Assembly (NCBI RefSeq): GCF_000306785.1
Contig: NC_017955.1
Location: 5,022,001 to 5,086,000, forward strand
DNA: 64,000 nt
Source of the DNA: Modestobacter italicus
Lineage (GTDB): Bacteria > Actinomycetota > Actinomycetes > Mycobacteriales > Geodermatophilaceae
Direction of reading: 5' to 3'
Both the position numbers and the translations under genes were made by a program. Under the pieces are notes generated by a model. That model was not told the DNA's origin. It searched no databases and saw nothing but the letters and a program-made list of their open reading frames with translations. Position 1 is the first letter of the stretch; every line of letters starts with the position of its first letter. This document shows, piece by piece, positions 1-8,124 of the stretch.

Positions 1-487
1 GCGTGCCGTGCCGGTCGAGCAACCGGGCGAGCGTGGCGAGCTGGCCGAGGTCGAAGACCTCGTACTCCGGCACGATCCCCCGCTGCTGCATCTGGGTGTG
101 CAGCTCGACGATGAGGTCCCACGGGTTGTAGAAGACGTCCCGGCCGAAGTTCACCGTGCCCAGCGACAGCGAGGCGGCGTCCGGTGCGGCGTCCAGCACC
201 GCGAGCCGGGCCTCGGCCGGGTCGGTGACGGCCCCACCGGTCGAGAGCTGGACGACCAGGTCGGTGGCCTCCCGGACGGCGGCGACCACCTCGCGCACCC
301 GCGGCAGGTCCAGCGTGGGGCGGGTGTCGGTGCCGCGGACGTGCAGGTGCAGCACGGCGGCGCCGAGGGCCTGGCAGTCCCGGGCGGTGGCCACCACCTC
401 GTCGACGGTGACCGGCAGCGCCGGGACGTCCGCCTTCGCCGACTCGGCCCCCGTGGGGGCGAGCGTCACGAGGGTGCCGGGTCTCAC
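1..487 (-). CDS. BKACE-family (DUF849) 3-keto-5-aminohexanoate cleavage protein, C-terminus off window
   Basis: The product opens with the start MRPGTLVTLAPTGAES and continues with PVTVDEVVATARDCQALGA and the LHLHVRG strand. STGG and the segment SLSLGTVNFG follow, with PEYEVFDLG near the visible end. These are the landmarks of the beta-keto acid cleavage enzyme family, zinc-dependent TIM-barrel enzymes that condense a beta-keto acid with acetyl-CoA. About 162 codons are present and the rest lies beyond the window start. The GTG start follows the ygfZ stop by about 60 bases on the same strand. The exact substrate cannot be told from sequence, because family members differ widely. Confidence 0.85.
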   Translation of the reverse strand, partial: MRPGTLVTLAPTGAESAKADVPALPVTVDEVVATARDCQALGAAVLHLHVRGTDTRPTLDLPRVREVVAAVREATDLVVQLSTGGAVTDPAEARLAVLDAAPDAASLSLGTVNFGRDVFYNPWDLIVELHTQMQQRGIVPEYEVFDLGQLATLARLLDRHGT

Positions 488-502
488 GATTGCGCACCTC
501 GA

Positions 503-552
503 CTCCGCAACCGCTCCGCTCCTCACTCGCTGGCGCTCGCTGCGATGCTCAC
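503..552. repeat. possible short interspersed repeat between ygfZ and the BKACE gene
   Basis: The short gap holds a low-complexity run built from gctc, cgct and ctcgctgcg words. From memory, similar strings recur between genes in related actinomycetes. Only one copy is seen in this window, so the repeat status is a guess. No promoter or gene is evident here. Confidence 0.2.
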
Positions 553-1676
553 GAACGCGTCGTCTCGGGGTGCATCGTCGCAGACCGGACGGCCTTGACC
601 CGGTCACGGGCCGCCGCCACGGCCGCGTCGGGCTCCGGCGCGGTGTCCCCGGCGTCGATCGCGGCCACCGCCTCGCCCACCTTCAGCGCCGTCTCCGCCG
701 TCACCGACTGCTTGACCAGCGCGAGCGCGATGACGCCCAGCTCGTGGTGGCGGACGGCGGTCCCCAGCCGGCCGACCTCACGGGCGCCGGCGGTCACCGG
801 CGTGCCGGGTGCGGGCAGCGTCTCGCTCATCCCGTCCAGGTGCAGCAGCACCAGCCGCCGCGGCGGGCGACCCAGGTTGTGCACCCGGGCGACCGTCTCC
901 TGGCCGCGGTAGCAGCCCTTCTCCAGGTGGACGGCGGTGCGCAGCCACTCCAGCTCGTTGGGGATCGTGCGGTGGTCGGAGTCGACCCCGGCCCGCGGGC
1001 GGCGGGCCTCGACCCGCAGCGCCTCATGGGCGTCCAGCCCGGCCAGCACGGCTCCGGCGCCCAGCAGCTCGTCGGCCCGGGCGGCGAGCTCCCCGCGCGG
1101 CACGAGCAGGTCGACCACGGCCGCCGTCCCGTCGCCGATCGCCGGCATCCGGCGCACCCAGCCACCACCGGGCAGCGCGAGGACGGCGTACGGCTCGACC
1201 GGGACCGGCCAGCCGGCGGCGGTCAGGACGGCGTCGCCCTGCGGCCCGACCAGCGACAGCAGCGCCCAGCGGTCGGTGACCAGCTCGGGGTCGACCCGCA
1301 GCATGAACCGCATCCGCTGCAGGAACTCGACCAGCGCGGCCCCGGTGCCCGGCTCGACATCACCCCAGGTGGTCCCGGCCAGCTCGGTGAGGACGACGTG
1401 GTGCTCGACGTGGCCGTGCGGGGAGAGGACGAGCGCCTCGGAGCCGGTGGCGTCACCCAGCCGCTCGAGGTGCTGGCTGGTGAGCGAGTGCAGCCAGCTC
1501 AGCCGGTCGGCACCGGGGACTGCGAGCACGTCGCGGTCGCTGCGGTCGACCAGCCCGGCGCCCTCCGCCAGCCGGCGCTGCTCGGGCAGCGGCTCGCCGT
1601 AGTGCGCGGCGACGGTGCCGCCGCCGGCCAGGTCGAGGGCGACGGCGCCGGGGCGCTGCAGCAGGGGGGAGCTCAT
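549..1676 (-). CDS. ygfZ: folate-binding protein YgfZ, GcvT-like
   Basis: A 375-residue protein with the aminomethyltransferase (GcvT) fold. The family signature K-G-C-Y-x-G-Q-E appears as EKGCYRGQETVAR around residue 245. Upstream is PNELEWLRTAVH, also typical. YgfZ is a folate-binding accessory protein for iron-sulfur cluster enzymes and lacks glycine-cleavage activity. The ATG start at 1676 is chosen because it overlaps the stop of the upstream Fur-family gene by four bases (ATGA), implying translational coupling. The longer reading frame upstream is only the shadow of that gene. Confidence 0.93.
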   Translation of the reverse strand: MSSPLLQRPGAVALDLAGGGTVAAHYGEPLPEQRRLAEGAGLVDRSDRDVLAVPGADRLSWLHSLTSQHLERLGDATGSEALVLSPHGHVEHHVVLTELAGTTWGDVEPGTGAALVEFLQRMRFMLRVDPELVTDRWALLSLVGPQGDAVLTAAGWPVPVEPYAVLALPGGGWVRRMPAIGDGTAAVVDLLVPRGELAARADELLGAGAVLAGLDAHEALRVEARRPRAGVDSDHRTIPNELEWLRTAVHLEKGCYRGQETVARVHNLGRPPRRLVLLHLDGMSETLPAPGTPVTAGAREVGRLGTAVRHHELGVIALALVKQSVTAETALKVGEAVAAIDAGDTAPEPDAAVAAARDRVKAVRSATMHPETTRS

Positions 1677-2125
1677 GGGTGGTTCTCCTTCTCCGAGCAG
1701 GCGCGGCAGGTGCCGGACAGCGCCACGTGGCCCACGTCGACGGTGAAACCCAGGTCGGCCGCCAGACGTTCCGCCGCACCGTCGAGCAGCGCCGGGTCGG
1801 CCGAGCTGATCTGGCCGCAGGACTGGCAGACGACGTGCAGGTGCGGGTGCTGGGCGGCGTGGTAGACCGGCGCACCCTTGCCCAGGTGGGTGTGCCACAC
1901 CAGCCCGAGCCGCTCCAGCAGCTCGAGGGTCCGGTAGACGGTGGAGGTGTCCGGCGCGGCACCGCCGGGGCCGGCCTCCTCGCGGAGCCGGGCGTGGATC
2001 TCCTCCGGCGTGCCGTGCTCCAACGCGGCGACCGCCGCCAGCACCCGCTGGCGCTGGCTGGTCAGCCGCAGCCCGCGGGCCCGCAGCTGCGCCGCCAGCG
2101 GCGGCGCGCTCTCCGGTCCCGACAC
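1673..2125 (-). CDS. Fur-family zinc/iron-responsive transcriptional repressor
   Basis: A 150-residue Fur superfamily repressor. The N-terminal winged helix reads LRARGLRLTSQRQRVLAAV and then STVYRTLELLERLGLV, the DNA-recognition part. The metal-binding half contains HPHLHVVCQSCG and a terminal CRAC pair, forming the structural CxxC...CxxC zinc site. The GTG start lies seven bases downstream of a TAGGCT box, consistent with a leaderless transcript. It sits directly before ygfZ with a four-base overlap. The metal sensed (iron, zinc, or peroxide in a PerR-like protein) cannot be fixed from this sequence alone. Confidence 0.9.
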   Translation of the reverse strand: MSGPESAPPLAAQLRARGLRLTSQRQRVLAAVAALEHGTPEEIHARLREEAGPGGAAPDTSTVYRTLELLERLGLVWHTHLGKGAPVYHAAQHPHLHVVCQSCGQISSADPALLDGAAERLAADLGFTVDVGHVALSGTCRACSEKENHP

Positions 2126-2132
2126 GCTGCCG

Positions 2133-2138
2133 AGCCTA
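2133..2138 (-). promoter_or_regulatory. -10 box of the fur-like/ygfZ operon, leaderless
   Basis: TAGGCT on the minus strand ends seven bases before the GTG start codon, the spacing expected if transcription begins at the start codon. No Shine-Dalgarno sequence lies between. Confidence 0.6.
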
Positions 2139-2165
2139 GATCTCCGGTACGGCAGGGTGGGGGGC

Positions 2166-3014
2166 GTGACGGCTCTGCGGCGGGTGGCCCTCTGGACCGA
2201 CGGCACGGTGCGGGCGGTAGCTCCCGACGAACCGGTGGTGACCGCCTTCGACCAGGGCCTGGGCCGGGGCGACGGGGTCTTCGAGTCGGTCCTGGTCACC
2301 GGCGGGCGGACGCCGCACCTGGACGCCCACCTCACCCGGCTGCGCCGCTCGGCCGAGCTGCTCGAGCTCACCCACCCCGGCGAGGAGGCGGTGCGCACCC
2401 TGGTCGCGGCGGCCTCCGCGGACTGGCCGGCCGACGTCGACGGCGCCTGCCGGGTCTTCCTGACCCGCGGTCTCGGTGCAGGTGAGCCGCCGACCCTGCT
2501 GGCGCTGCTGGCCGCCGTCCCGGCCGAGACGCTGCGCCAGCGCGAGACGGGCATCGCCGTCGTCACGCTGTCCCTGGGCGTGCCCGCGGACTTCCGGGCG
2601 ACCGCGCCGTGGCTGCTGGGCGGGGCGAAGACGCTGTCCTACGCGGTGAACATGGCCGCGCAGCGGCACGCGCACGCCGCCGGCGCGGACGACGTCGTCT
2701 TCACGTCGTTGGAGGGCCGGCTGTTCGAAGGCCCGACCTCGACCGTGGTGTGGGCCGCCGACGGCCGGCTGCACACCCCGCCGGTGGAGACCGGGATCCT
2801 CGCCGGCACCACCCAGGCCCGGCTGTTCGCGCGCGCGGAGGCCGACGGCTGGCCGACCGCGGTCACCGCGGGCACGGTCGCCGACCTGCACGAGGCCGAC
2901 GCCGTCTGGTTGCTCTCCGGCATCCGCGGGGCCGCACGCGTGACCCGGCTGGACGGCGTGCAGCGCGACGACGCCGGCCTCACCGCGCGGGTGGCGGAGC
3001 TGCTCGCCCGGTAG
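2166..3014 (+). CDS. pabC: aminodeoxychorismate lyase, class IV aminotransferase
   Basis: A 282-residue fold-type IV PLP enzyme. The Schiff-base lysine lies in [20 protein letters not shown]. Other class IV landmarks are [14 protein letters not shown] near the N-terminus, [16 protein letters not shown] and [12 protein letters not shown]. PabC releases pyruvate from 4-amino-4-deoxychorismate to give p-aminobenzoate for folate. The close match around the lysine to the mycobacterial Rv0812 type supports this role over branched-chain aminotransferase. It is divergent from the Fur-family gene with a 40-base gap. GTG at 2166 gives the family length. Confidence 0.85.
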   Translation: MTALRRVALWTDGTVRAVAPDEPVVTAFDQGLGRGDGVFESVLVTGGRTPHLDAHLTRLRRSAELLELTHPGEEAVRTLVAAASADWPADVDGACRVFLTRGLGAGEPPTLLALLAAVPAETLRQRETGIAVVTLSLGVPADFRATAPWLLGGAKTLSYAVNMAAQRHAHAAGADDVVFTSLEGRLFEGPTSTVVWAADGRLHTPPVETGILAGTTQARLFARAEADGWPTAVTAGTVADLHEADAVWLLSGIRGAARVTRLDGVQRDDAGLTARVAELLAR

Positions 3015-3084
3015 GCTCTCCCCCGGTGCGCCGGGAAGTCTGGTCGGCAACTCCTCAGCCGACCCCGCACCCCGGAGCCGCCCC

Positions 3085-4401
3085 GTGACCGTGCCCACCC
3101 GCCTGTTCAGCCCCGGTTCGTGGACCGAGGCCAGCCGGCTGGCCGTCGTCCTGCGCAAGGAGACCGTCGGCGGCGTCCTGCTGATGATCGGCGCGCTGAT
3201 CGCGCTGGTGTGGGCGAACACCCCGTGGTCGGGTGCCTACGACTCACTGCGCGACACCGTCGTCGGCCCGTCGGACCTCCTCGGGCTGCACCTGGACCTG
3301 TCACTGGGCACCTGGGCGGCCGACGGCCTGCTGGCGGTCTTCTTCTTCGTCGCGGGCCTGGAGCTCAAGCGCGAGTTCGTCGCCGGTGACCTCCGCGACC
3401 CGCGCAAGGCTGCCCTGCCGGTCGCGGCGGCCGTGGGCGGCATGGTGGTGCCCGCGCTGCTCTACGCGCTGGTGAACCTGCGCGCCGGGGGTGGGGCGCT
3501 GACCGGCTGGGCGATCCCCACCGCGACCGACATCGCCTTCGCCCTCGCCGTCCTCGCGGTGATCAGCACGCACCTGCCCACCGGGCTGCGCACCTTCCTG
3601 CTGACCCTGGCGATCGTCGACGACCTGCTGGCCATCACGATCATCGCCGTCTTCTACACCTCGACGCTGCAGGTGGTACCGCTGCTGCTGGCGCTGGTGC
3701 CGATCGCCCTGTTCGGGGTGCTGGTGCAGAAGCGCGTCAGGTCGTGGTGGTTGCTGCTGCCGCTGGCCGCCGTGGCCTGGGTGCTGATGCACGAGTCCGG
3801 CGTGCACGCCACCGTGGCCGGGGTGCTGCTGGCGTTCACCGTGCCGGTGGTGCGCAGCGAGGCGGCCGGCGGGCCGGACGCGGGTCCCGGGCTGGCCGAG
3901 CACCTCGAGCACCGGGTCCGGCCGTTCTCGCAGGGCTTCGCCGTCCCGGTGTTCGCCTTCTTCTCCGCCGGCGTGACCGTGGGCGGCCTCTCCGGGCTCG
4001 GGGCCGCGCTGTCCGACAGCGTGGCGATCGGCATCGTCGTCGGTCTGGTGGTCGGGAAGACGGTGGGCATCGCGGGCGCCACCTGGCTGGTGAGCCGGTT
4101 CACCCGGGCGCAGCTGGACCCGGCGCTCGGCTGGCTCGACGTGATCGGGTTGGCCGTGCTGGGCGGCATGGGCTTCACGGTGTCGCTGCTGATCGGCGAG
4201 CTGGCGTTCGGGGTGGGCTCGCTGCGCGACGAGCACGTGAAGGTCGGCGTCCTGACCGGGACGCTCCTGGCCGCGCTGCTGGCCTCGGTGCTGCTCCGGC
4301 TGCGCGACCGCCGGTACCGGTTGGTCGCCGAGCAGGAGGCCCGGGACGACGACGGCGACGGCGTGCCGGACGTCTACCAGCGGCCGTCCGCCGAGAGCTG
4401 A
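3085..4401 (+). CDS. nhaA: Na+/H+ antiporter NhaA
   Basis: A 438-residue polytopic membrane protein. NhaA landmarks are the [13 protein letters not shown] helix, [16 protein letters not shown], the paired aspartates in [10 protein letters not shown] that carry the ions, and [16 protein letters not shown] near the C-terminus. It exports sodium or lithium in exchange for protons at the cytoplasmic membrane and supports salt and alkaline tolerance. The GTG start gives a short cytoplasmic lead before the first helix. The C-terminal tail ([18 protein letters not shown]) is acidic and outside the conserved core. It stands alone, about 70 bases after pabC. Confidence 0.95.
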   Translation: MTVPTRLFSPGSWTEASRLAVVLRKETVGGVLLMIGALIALVWANTPWSGAYDSLRDTVVGPSDLLGLHLDLSLGTWAADGLLAVFFFVAGLELKREFVAGDLRDPRKAALPVAAAVGGMVVPALLYALVNLRAGGGALTGWAIPTATDIAFALAVLAVISTHLPTGLRTFLLTLAIVDDLLAITIIAVFYTSTLQVVPLLLALVPIALFGVLVQKRVRSWWLLLPLAAVAWVLMHESGVHATVAGVLLAFTVPVVRSEAAGGPDAGPGLAEHLEHRVRPFSQGFAVPVFAFFSAGVTVGGLSGLGAALSDSVAIGIVVGLVVGKTVGIAGATWLVSRFTRAQLDPALGWLDVIGLAVLGGMGFTVSLLIGELAFGVGSLRDEHVKVGVLTGTLLAALLASVLLRLRDRRYRLVAEQEARDDDGDGVPDVYQRPSAES

Positions 4402-4737
4402 GAGAACCTCGTTGCCGACCTCCCGATCCCGTCGTACGGTTTGGGTACACGAGAGAGGAGGTGGTCCCGAAGTTGATGACTTACAGGACGCGTGAGGTGG
4501 CTGTCCGCTAGCCGCCGTCCAGATGGGCCGCCCGTTCAGCCTCTGCGCAGCCCCGCCGGAAGCTGAACGACGGCATCCCGCCCGTCCGTCGATGGCGGCG
4601 AGCGAGAACCGGACAGTCACCCGACCCCCGGGCTGCCGACGTTGTCCAGTCGGCCCGTGTGCCGCTCTCCCACTACGGTGGGGGCAGCGCCGCGGAGCAG
4701 CCCGGGGGTTGTCCGTTGTCTGGGGGTGGAGGCGACC
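4402..4737. other. 336-base gap holding a micro-ORF and an inverted-repeat-rich element
   Basis: No ordinary gene fits here. The gap holds the 11-codon ORF described separately. Downstream of it are nested inverted repeats: cgttcagc at 4533-4540 pairs with gctgaacg at 4562-4569, and gatgggc at 4522-4528 can pair with gcccgtc at 4580-4586. The arrangement of a strong purine tract, a tiny ORF and a foldable 3' part looks like a leader or small RNA. The next gene starts about 150 bases further on. Function unknown. Confidence 0.4.
4476..4511 (+). CDS. putative micro-ORF, 11 residues
   Basis: ATG opens MTYRTREVAVR followed by TAG. A purine-rich tract containing GGAGG lies at 4457-4461, and an in-frame TTG directly precedes the ATG at 4473. 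The peptide is basic with no membrane segment. It could be a leader peptide for the structured element behind it or be untranslated. My impression that similar tiny ORFs occur in other actinomycetes is recollection, not a search. Confidence 0.35.
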   Translation: MTYRTREVAVR

Positions 4738-5463
4738 GTGCAGTTCGCCGGACGCTCCGTCGCCCTGGACACCTCCGCCGGCATCTGGCTGGCCGAGTCC
4801 GCGCAGAGCGCTAAGCCCGACACCGTCGCCGCGCTCGTCCCGGCGTCCTTCGAGGCCGTCGCCCGGGTCTTCCACCCCGCCGTCCGCTACGTCGGGGACG
4901 ACGACGTCGAGGTCCCCTGGGCGTCGGTCGCCGCGGCCAACGGCACGACCCCGCACCCGCTCATGCAGTGGGGCTCGGTGACCGGGTCGATGGAGTACTT
5001 CGAGAACGACGACCAGTCGCCGCTGTGGCACGGCGCCCCCGCCCGCGGCCACCTGCCCTCCCCCGTCGCCGAGCGCCTGGTGCAGGTGCTCACCGGGTGG
5101 ACGACGACCGCCGACGTCTGCTGGTTCGCCGTGGCCGAGGGCGGCGCGGTGATCACCGACCACCCCACGCTCAGCCTGCCCCGCTGCGAGTACTGGCTGG
5201 TCAACGGCCCGATCGAGCTCGCCGCGGCGAACATGGCCGCCGAGCCGTTCGAGCAGAGCGCGAACCTGTGGTGGCCGGCCGACCGGGCCTGGTGCGTGGC
5301 CACCGACGTCGACCTGGTCAGCAGCTACGTCGCCGGCAGCGCCGCCTGCATCGCCGAGGTGCTCGCCCGCCCGGACCTCGAGGGCCTCCCCGCCGAGTTC
5401 ACCCACCGCATCACCTGGGACGCCGACCAGGTCAACCCACCCCCGGTCGACGCCCCCGATTGA
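4738..5463 (+). CDS. uncharacterised protein, 241 residues
   Basis: I do not recognise a named family. The protein is soluble-looking with no signal peptide or membrane helix. It is rich in aromatic residues in its second half, such as NLWWPADRAWCVATDVDL and the final THRITWDADQVNPPP. GTG at 4738 is chosen because GGAGG ends five bases upstream; an in-frame GTG at 4726 would overlap that site. The WPADRAWCVATD pattern suggests a conserved actinobacterial family, possibly a small immunity or sensor-like protein, but that is speculation. It converges on the DUF885 gene with a palindromic element between. Confidence 0.6.
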   Translation: MQFAGRSVALDTSAGIWLAESAQSAKPDTVAALVPASFEAVARVFHPAVRYVGDDDVEVPWASVAAANGTTPHPLMQWGSVTGSMEYFENDDQSPLWHGAPARGHLPSPVAERLVQVLTGWTTTADVCWFAVAEGGAVITDHPTLSLPRCEYWLVNGPIELAAANMAAEPFEQSANLWWPADRAWCVATDVDLVSSYVAGSAACIAEVLARPDLEGLPAEFTHRITWDADQVNPPPVDAPD

Positions 5464-5480
5464 TGAGGGGCCCCTACACC

Positions 5481-5539
5481 GGCATAGGTACCAATACGTG
5501 CGGATCCCGCCCCGAAACGCAGGTATTGGTACCTATGCC
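5481..5539. repeat. long perfect inverted repeat between convergent genes
   Basis: A 17-base arm at 5481-5497 (ggcataggtaccaatac) is matched exactly by its complement at 5523-5539. After one mismatch the stem continues four more pairs (5499-5502 with 5518-5521), leaving a 15-base loop. Each arm also contains the self-complementary core ggtacc. The arms are under 50 percent G+C, low for this genome. There is no T tract, so a simple intrinsic terminator is possible but not certain. Confidence 0.85.
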
Positions 5540-5555
5540 TGAGCAGCGCGCGGGA

Positions 5556-7262
5556 CTACAGCTGGGCCAGTTCGTCGGCGAGGTCGTCGAGGCCGAGGCT
5601 GCCCTGGGACAGCGCCGCCATGTGCCAGGCCTTGAGGTCGAAGTCGGCGCCGCGCGCCGACCGCGCCGCCGCGCGGCCCTCCAGCCAGGCCCGCTCCCCC
5701 AGCTTGTAGCTGATCGCCTGCCCGGGCATGCCGAGGTAGCGCACCAGCTCGCTGTCCAGGAAGGCGGTGTCCCGGCCGCAGTTCTCCCCGAAGAAGGCCC
5801 GGGCCAGCTCCGGCGTCCACGGCTTGCCGCGGTGTTCGGCGACCGCGCCCTCGGCGTCGTCGGGGATCGGCAGCTCCAGGTGCATGCCGATGTCCACGAC
5901 CACCCGGACGGCGCGCATCTGCTGGGCGTCCAGGTAGCCCAGCCGCGCGCCGGGGTCGGTGAGGAAGCCCAGCTCGTCCATCAGCCGCTCGGCGTAGAGC
6001 GCCCAGCCCTCGACGTTCGCACCGACCGAGCCGAGCGAGGTCTGGTACGACGAGAGGTCCTGCGAGACGTAGGCCCACTGGGCCAGCTGCAGGTGGTGGC
6101 CCGGGACGCCCTCGTGGTACCAGGTCGACACCAGGTCCCACAGCGGGAAGCGGTCCTGGCCCAGCGTCGGCAGCCAGGTGCGGCCCGGGCGGGAGAAGTC
6201 CTGCGCCGGGCGGGTGTAGTACGGCGCCGCGGCGCTGCCGGGCGGGGCGATCATCGCCTCCACGGTGCGGACCGGGCCGGCGATGTCGAAGTGCACGCCG
6301 TCCAGGGCCTCGATCGCCTCGTCCATCATCGCCTGCAGCCGCACCCGGATGGCCTCGACGCCCTCGACGGCCTCGCCGTGCTCCTTGAGCCAGCGCATCG
6401 CCTCCATCGGGGTGGCCCCGGGCAGCACCTTCTCCGCCTCGGTGCGCTGCTCGGCCAGGATCCGCTGGTGCTCGGCCCAGCCCCAGGCGTAGGCGTCCTC
6501 CAGGCCGGTGCCGGCGCCCAGGTCCGAGCCGTTCCAGGAGCGGGCGAAGCGGGCGTACCGCTCGCGGCCGACCGCGTCCGGCGTCCCCTCGGTCTGCGGC
6601 CCGTAGACGTCGCGCAGGAAGTCGCGCACCTCGGCCACGGCGGCGTCGGCGGCCGCGGCCGCCTCGTCCAGCTCGGTCCGCAGCTCCGCCGGGCCGCCGG
6701 CGACCACCCCGGCGAAGTAGGGGTCGGCCAGCCACTCGTCGAGCTGGCCGACGACGGTCTGCACCTGCCGCGGGGCGGCGAGCAGCCCGCGCTCGGCACC
6801 CGCGGTCAGCGTCTCCCGGTAGCCCCGGTAGGCCTCCGGCACGCGGGCCAGCCGCCGGCCGAGCACGGCCCAGTCCTCCACCGACCCGGTGGGCATCATC
6901 GAGAACACCTGGCGGATCGAGTGCACCGGGGAGAACAGGTTCGACACCTGCCGCAGGTCCTCCCCCGCCTCGTGCAGCTCGAGGGCCGCGGTGAGCCGCT
7001 CGCGCAGCAGCCGGGCGCAGCGCCGCTCGACCGGGTCGTCGTCCAGCGAGGGGTCCGCGGCCAGCACCCGGTCCAGCCCGTCGAGGGTGCGGCGGAGCAG
7101 CTCGGCCTCCGCCTCAAGCCCCGCCGGGGTGGTGTCGGGCAGCCGGTCGTCCCCGGGACGGGTGCCCAGCGCGGTGGCCACGATCGGGTCGAGGTCGCAG
7201 ACGGCGTCGACGTAGGCGTCGGCCACCTGGCGGGGGGTGCGGGGTTGGGCGGGAGCGCTCAC
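5556..7262 (-). CDS. DUF885 family protein, putative metallopeptidase
   Basis: A 568-residue cytoplasmic protein of the DUF885 family. A zinc-peptidase-like HEGVPGHH motif sits in WYHEGVPGHHLQLAQWAY around residue 380, with a downstream glutamate candidate in NVEGWALYAERLMDELG. The length is normal for the family. GTG at 7262 begins five bases after the stop of the nitrobindin-like gene, so the two are probably co-transcribed. Family members are often annotated as peptidases or dipeptidyl carboxypeptidase-like. Substrate is unknown. Confidence 0.85.
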   Translation of the reverse strand: MSAPAQPRTPRQVADAYVDAVCDLDPIVATALGTRPGDDRLPDTTPAGLEAEAELLRRTLDGLDRVLAADPSLDDDPVERRCARLLRERLTAALELHEAGEDLRQVSNLFSPVHSIRQVFSMMPTGSVEDWAVLGRRLARVPEAYRGYRETLTAGAERGLLAAPRQVQTVVGQLDEWLADPYFAGVVAGGPAELRTELDEAAAAADAAVAEVRDFLRDVYGPQTEGTPDAVGRERYARFARSWNGSDLGAGTGLEDAYAWGWAEHQRILAEQRTEAEKVLPGATPMEAMRWLKEHGEAVEGVEAIRVRLQAMMDEAIEALDGVHFDIAGPVRTVEAMIAPPGSAAAPYYTRPAQDFSRPGRTWLPTLGQDRFPLWDLVSTWYHEGVPGHHLQLAQWAYVSQDLSSYQTSLGSVGANVEGWALYAERLMDELGFLTDPGARLGYLDAQQMRAVRVVVDIGMHLELPIPDDAEGAVAEHRGKPWTPELARAFFGENCGRDTAFLDSELVRYLGMPGQAISYKLGERAWLEGRAAARSARGADFDLKAWHMAALSQGSLGLDDLADELAQL

Positions 7263-7267
7263 GGAGG

Positions 7268-7840
7268 TCAGCGGATCCTCTCGAGTCGGGCGGACATGGT
7301 GGGCCGGAGCGGCTGGTCGCCGGCGGCCCGGTCGATCGCGTAGAGCAGCGCCCCCTCGACGATGCCGTAGAGGCGCTTGGCCCGGCTCGTGTCGGGGTGG
7401 TCGGGGGTGCGGGCCAGCACGTCGGTGTCGAGCTCCCAGCTCGTCGTCGTCCGGGCGGTGCCGACGTAGATCTCCACCAGGCCGGCCGGGGAGCTGACCA
7501 GCAGCTCCACCTCGTCCTCGCCGCGCGGGCGGAGGAACCCGGACTCGCGCTGGTCGGGGCCGACGACCCGGCCGTCGTCGGAGAGCCGCCACGTGCGGGA
7601 GTCGTAGCTCAGGAAGTCCCGGCCGTCGTGGGCGAACCGGACCCACTGGCCGAAGCGGTGGTCACCCCCGGCGCCGGCGGCCTGGCCCTCGCCGTGCCAC
7701 TCGCCCAGCAGCGGCAGCACCGAGAGCAGCTCGTGCGCGACCTCGGGCCCCTCCCGGACGTCGACCGTGTCGGCCACCGGCAGCTCGGTCGGCCCGGCGA
7801 CCGGACCGGTGGGCAGGCCCGGCGGGACGGGCGCGGTCAC
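7268..7840 (-). CDS. nitrobindin-like FABP-family protein (DUF1794) lacking the expected haem-ligand His
   Basis: A 190-residue beta-barrel protein with the family motif GEWHGEGQA, then FAHDGRDFLSYDSRTW and GLVEIYVGTA. Bacterial nitrobindins bind ferric haem and react with peroxynitrite or NO. In the mycobacterial protein the axial histidine lies in a QPLQDHLAAVL-type C-terminal segment; here the aligned segment reads QPLRPTMSARL. The histidine position therefore appears to be threonine. GTG at 7840 overlaps the stop of the upstream 40-residue gene. It may bind another lipophilic ligand, or haem differently. Confidence 0.85.
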   Translation of the reverse strand: MTAPVPPGLPTGPVAGPTELPVADTVDVREGPEVAHELLSVLPLLGEWHGEGQAAGAGGDHRFGQWVRFAHDGRDFLSYDSRTWRLSDDGRVVGPDQRESGFLRPRGEDEVELLVSSPAGLVEIYVGTARTTTSWELDTDVLARTPDHPDTSRAKRLYGIVEGALLYAIDRAAGDQPLRPTMSARLERIR

Positions 7841-7959
7841 CGGGCCCGCCCGGAGGACGACGGGACGTCGCGGCGCGCGAGCCGCCACGCCGAGGCGGCG
7901 AGCCCCAGCGCGACCAGTGCGGTGAGGGTGACGAGCACCCAGGCGGAGACCAGACCCAT
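7837..7959 (-). CDS. small single-pass membrane protein, 40 residues
   Basis: Begins MGLVSAWVLVTLTALVALGL and ends with a basic, Ser-rich tail (RLARRDVPSSSGRAR). One membrane helix spans about residues 3-24, with the basic tail predicted inside the cell. Its TGA shares the GTGA overlap with the nitrobindin-like start, which argues for a real coupled gene. It is too short for routine gene callers. Function unknown. Confidence 0.6.
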   Translation of the reverse strand: MGLVSAWVLVTLTALVALGLAASAWRLARRDVPSSSGRAR

Positions 7960-8124
7960 GCCGTCACCGTAATCCGGCGCGCCGGAGCCCACCGGCCGCG
8001 GGCCTCCTCACCCGGAGGGGCGGGCCCGGGACGTCCGGCTCAAGGACCGGCCGCGGTCGGCCGAAGCAGATGGTGCACGACGGATCCCGAACCCCGCGGA
8101 TCCCCCAGCACCCGAGGTGACCAG

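Noticed and set aside
3301-5406. 701-codon minus-strand ORF over nhaA
   Set aside because: It is the complement of nhaA and its neighbour, with His/Gln/Arg-rich shadow composition and no domains.
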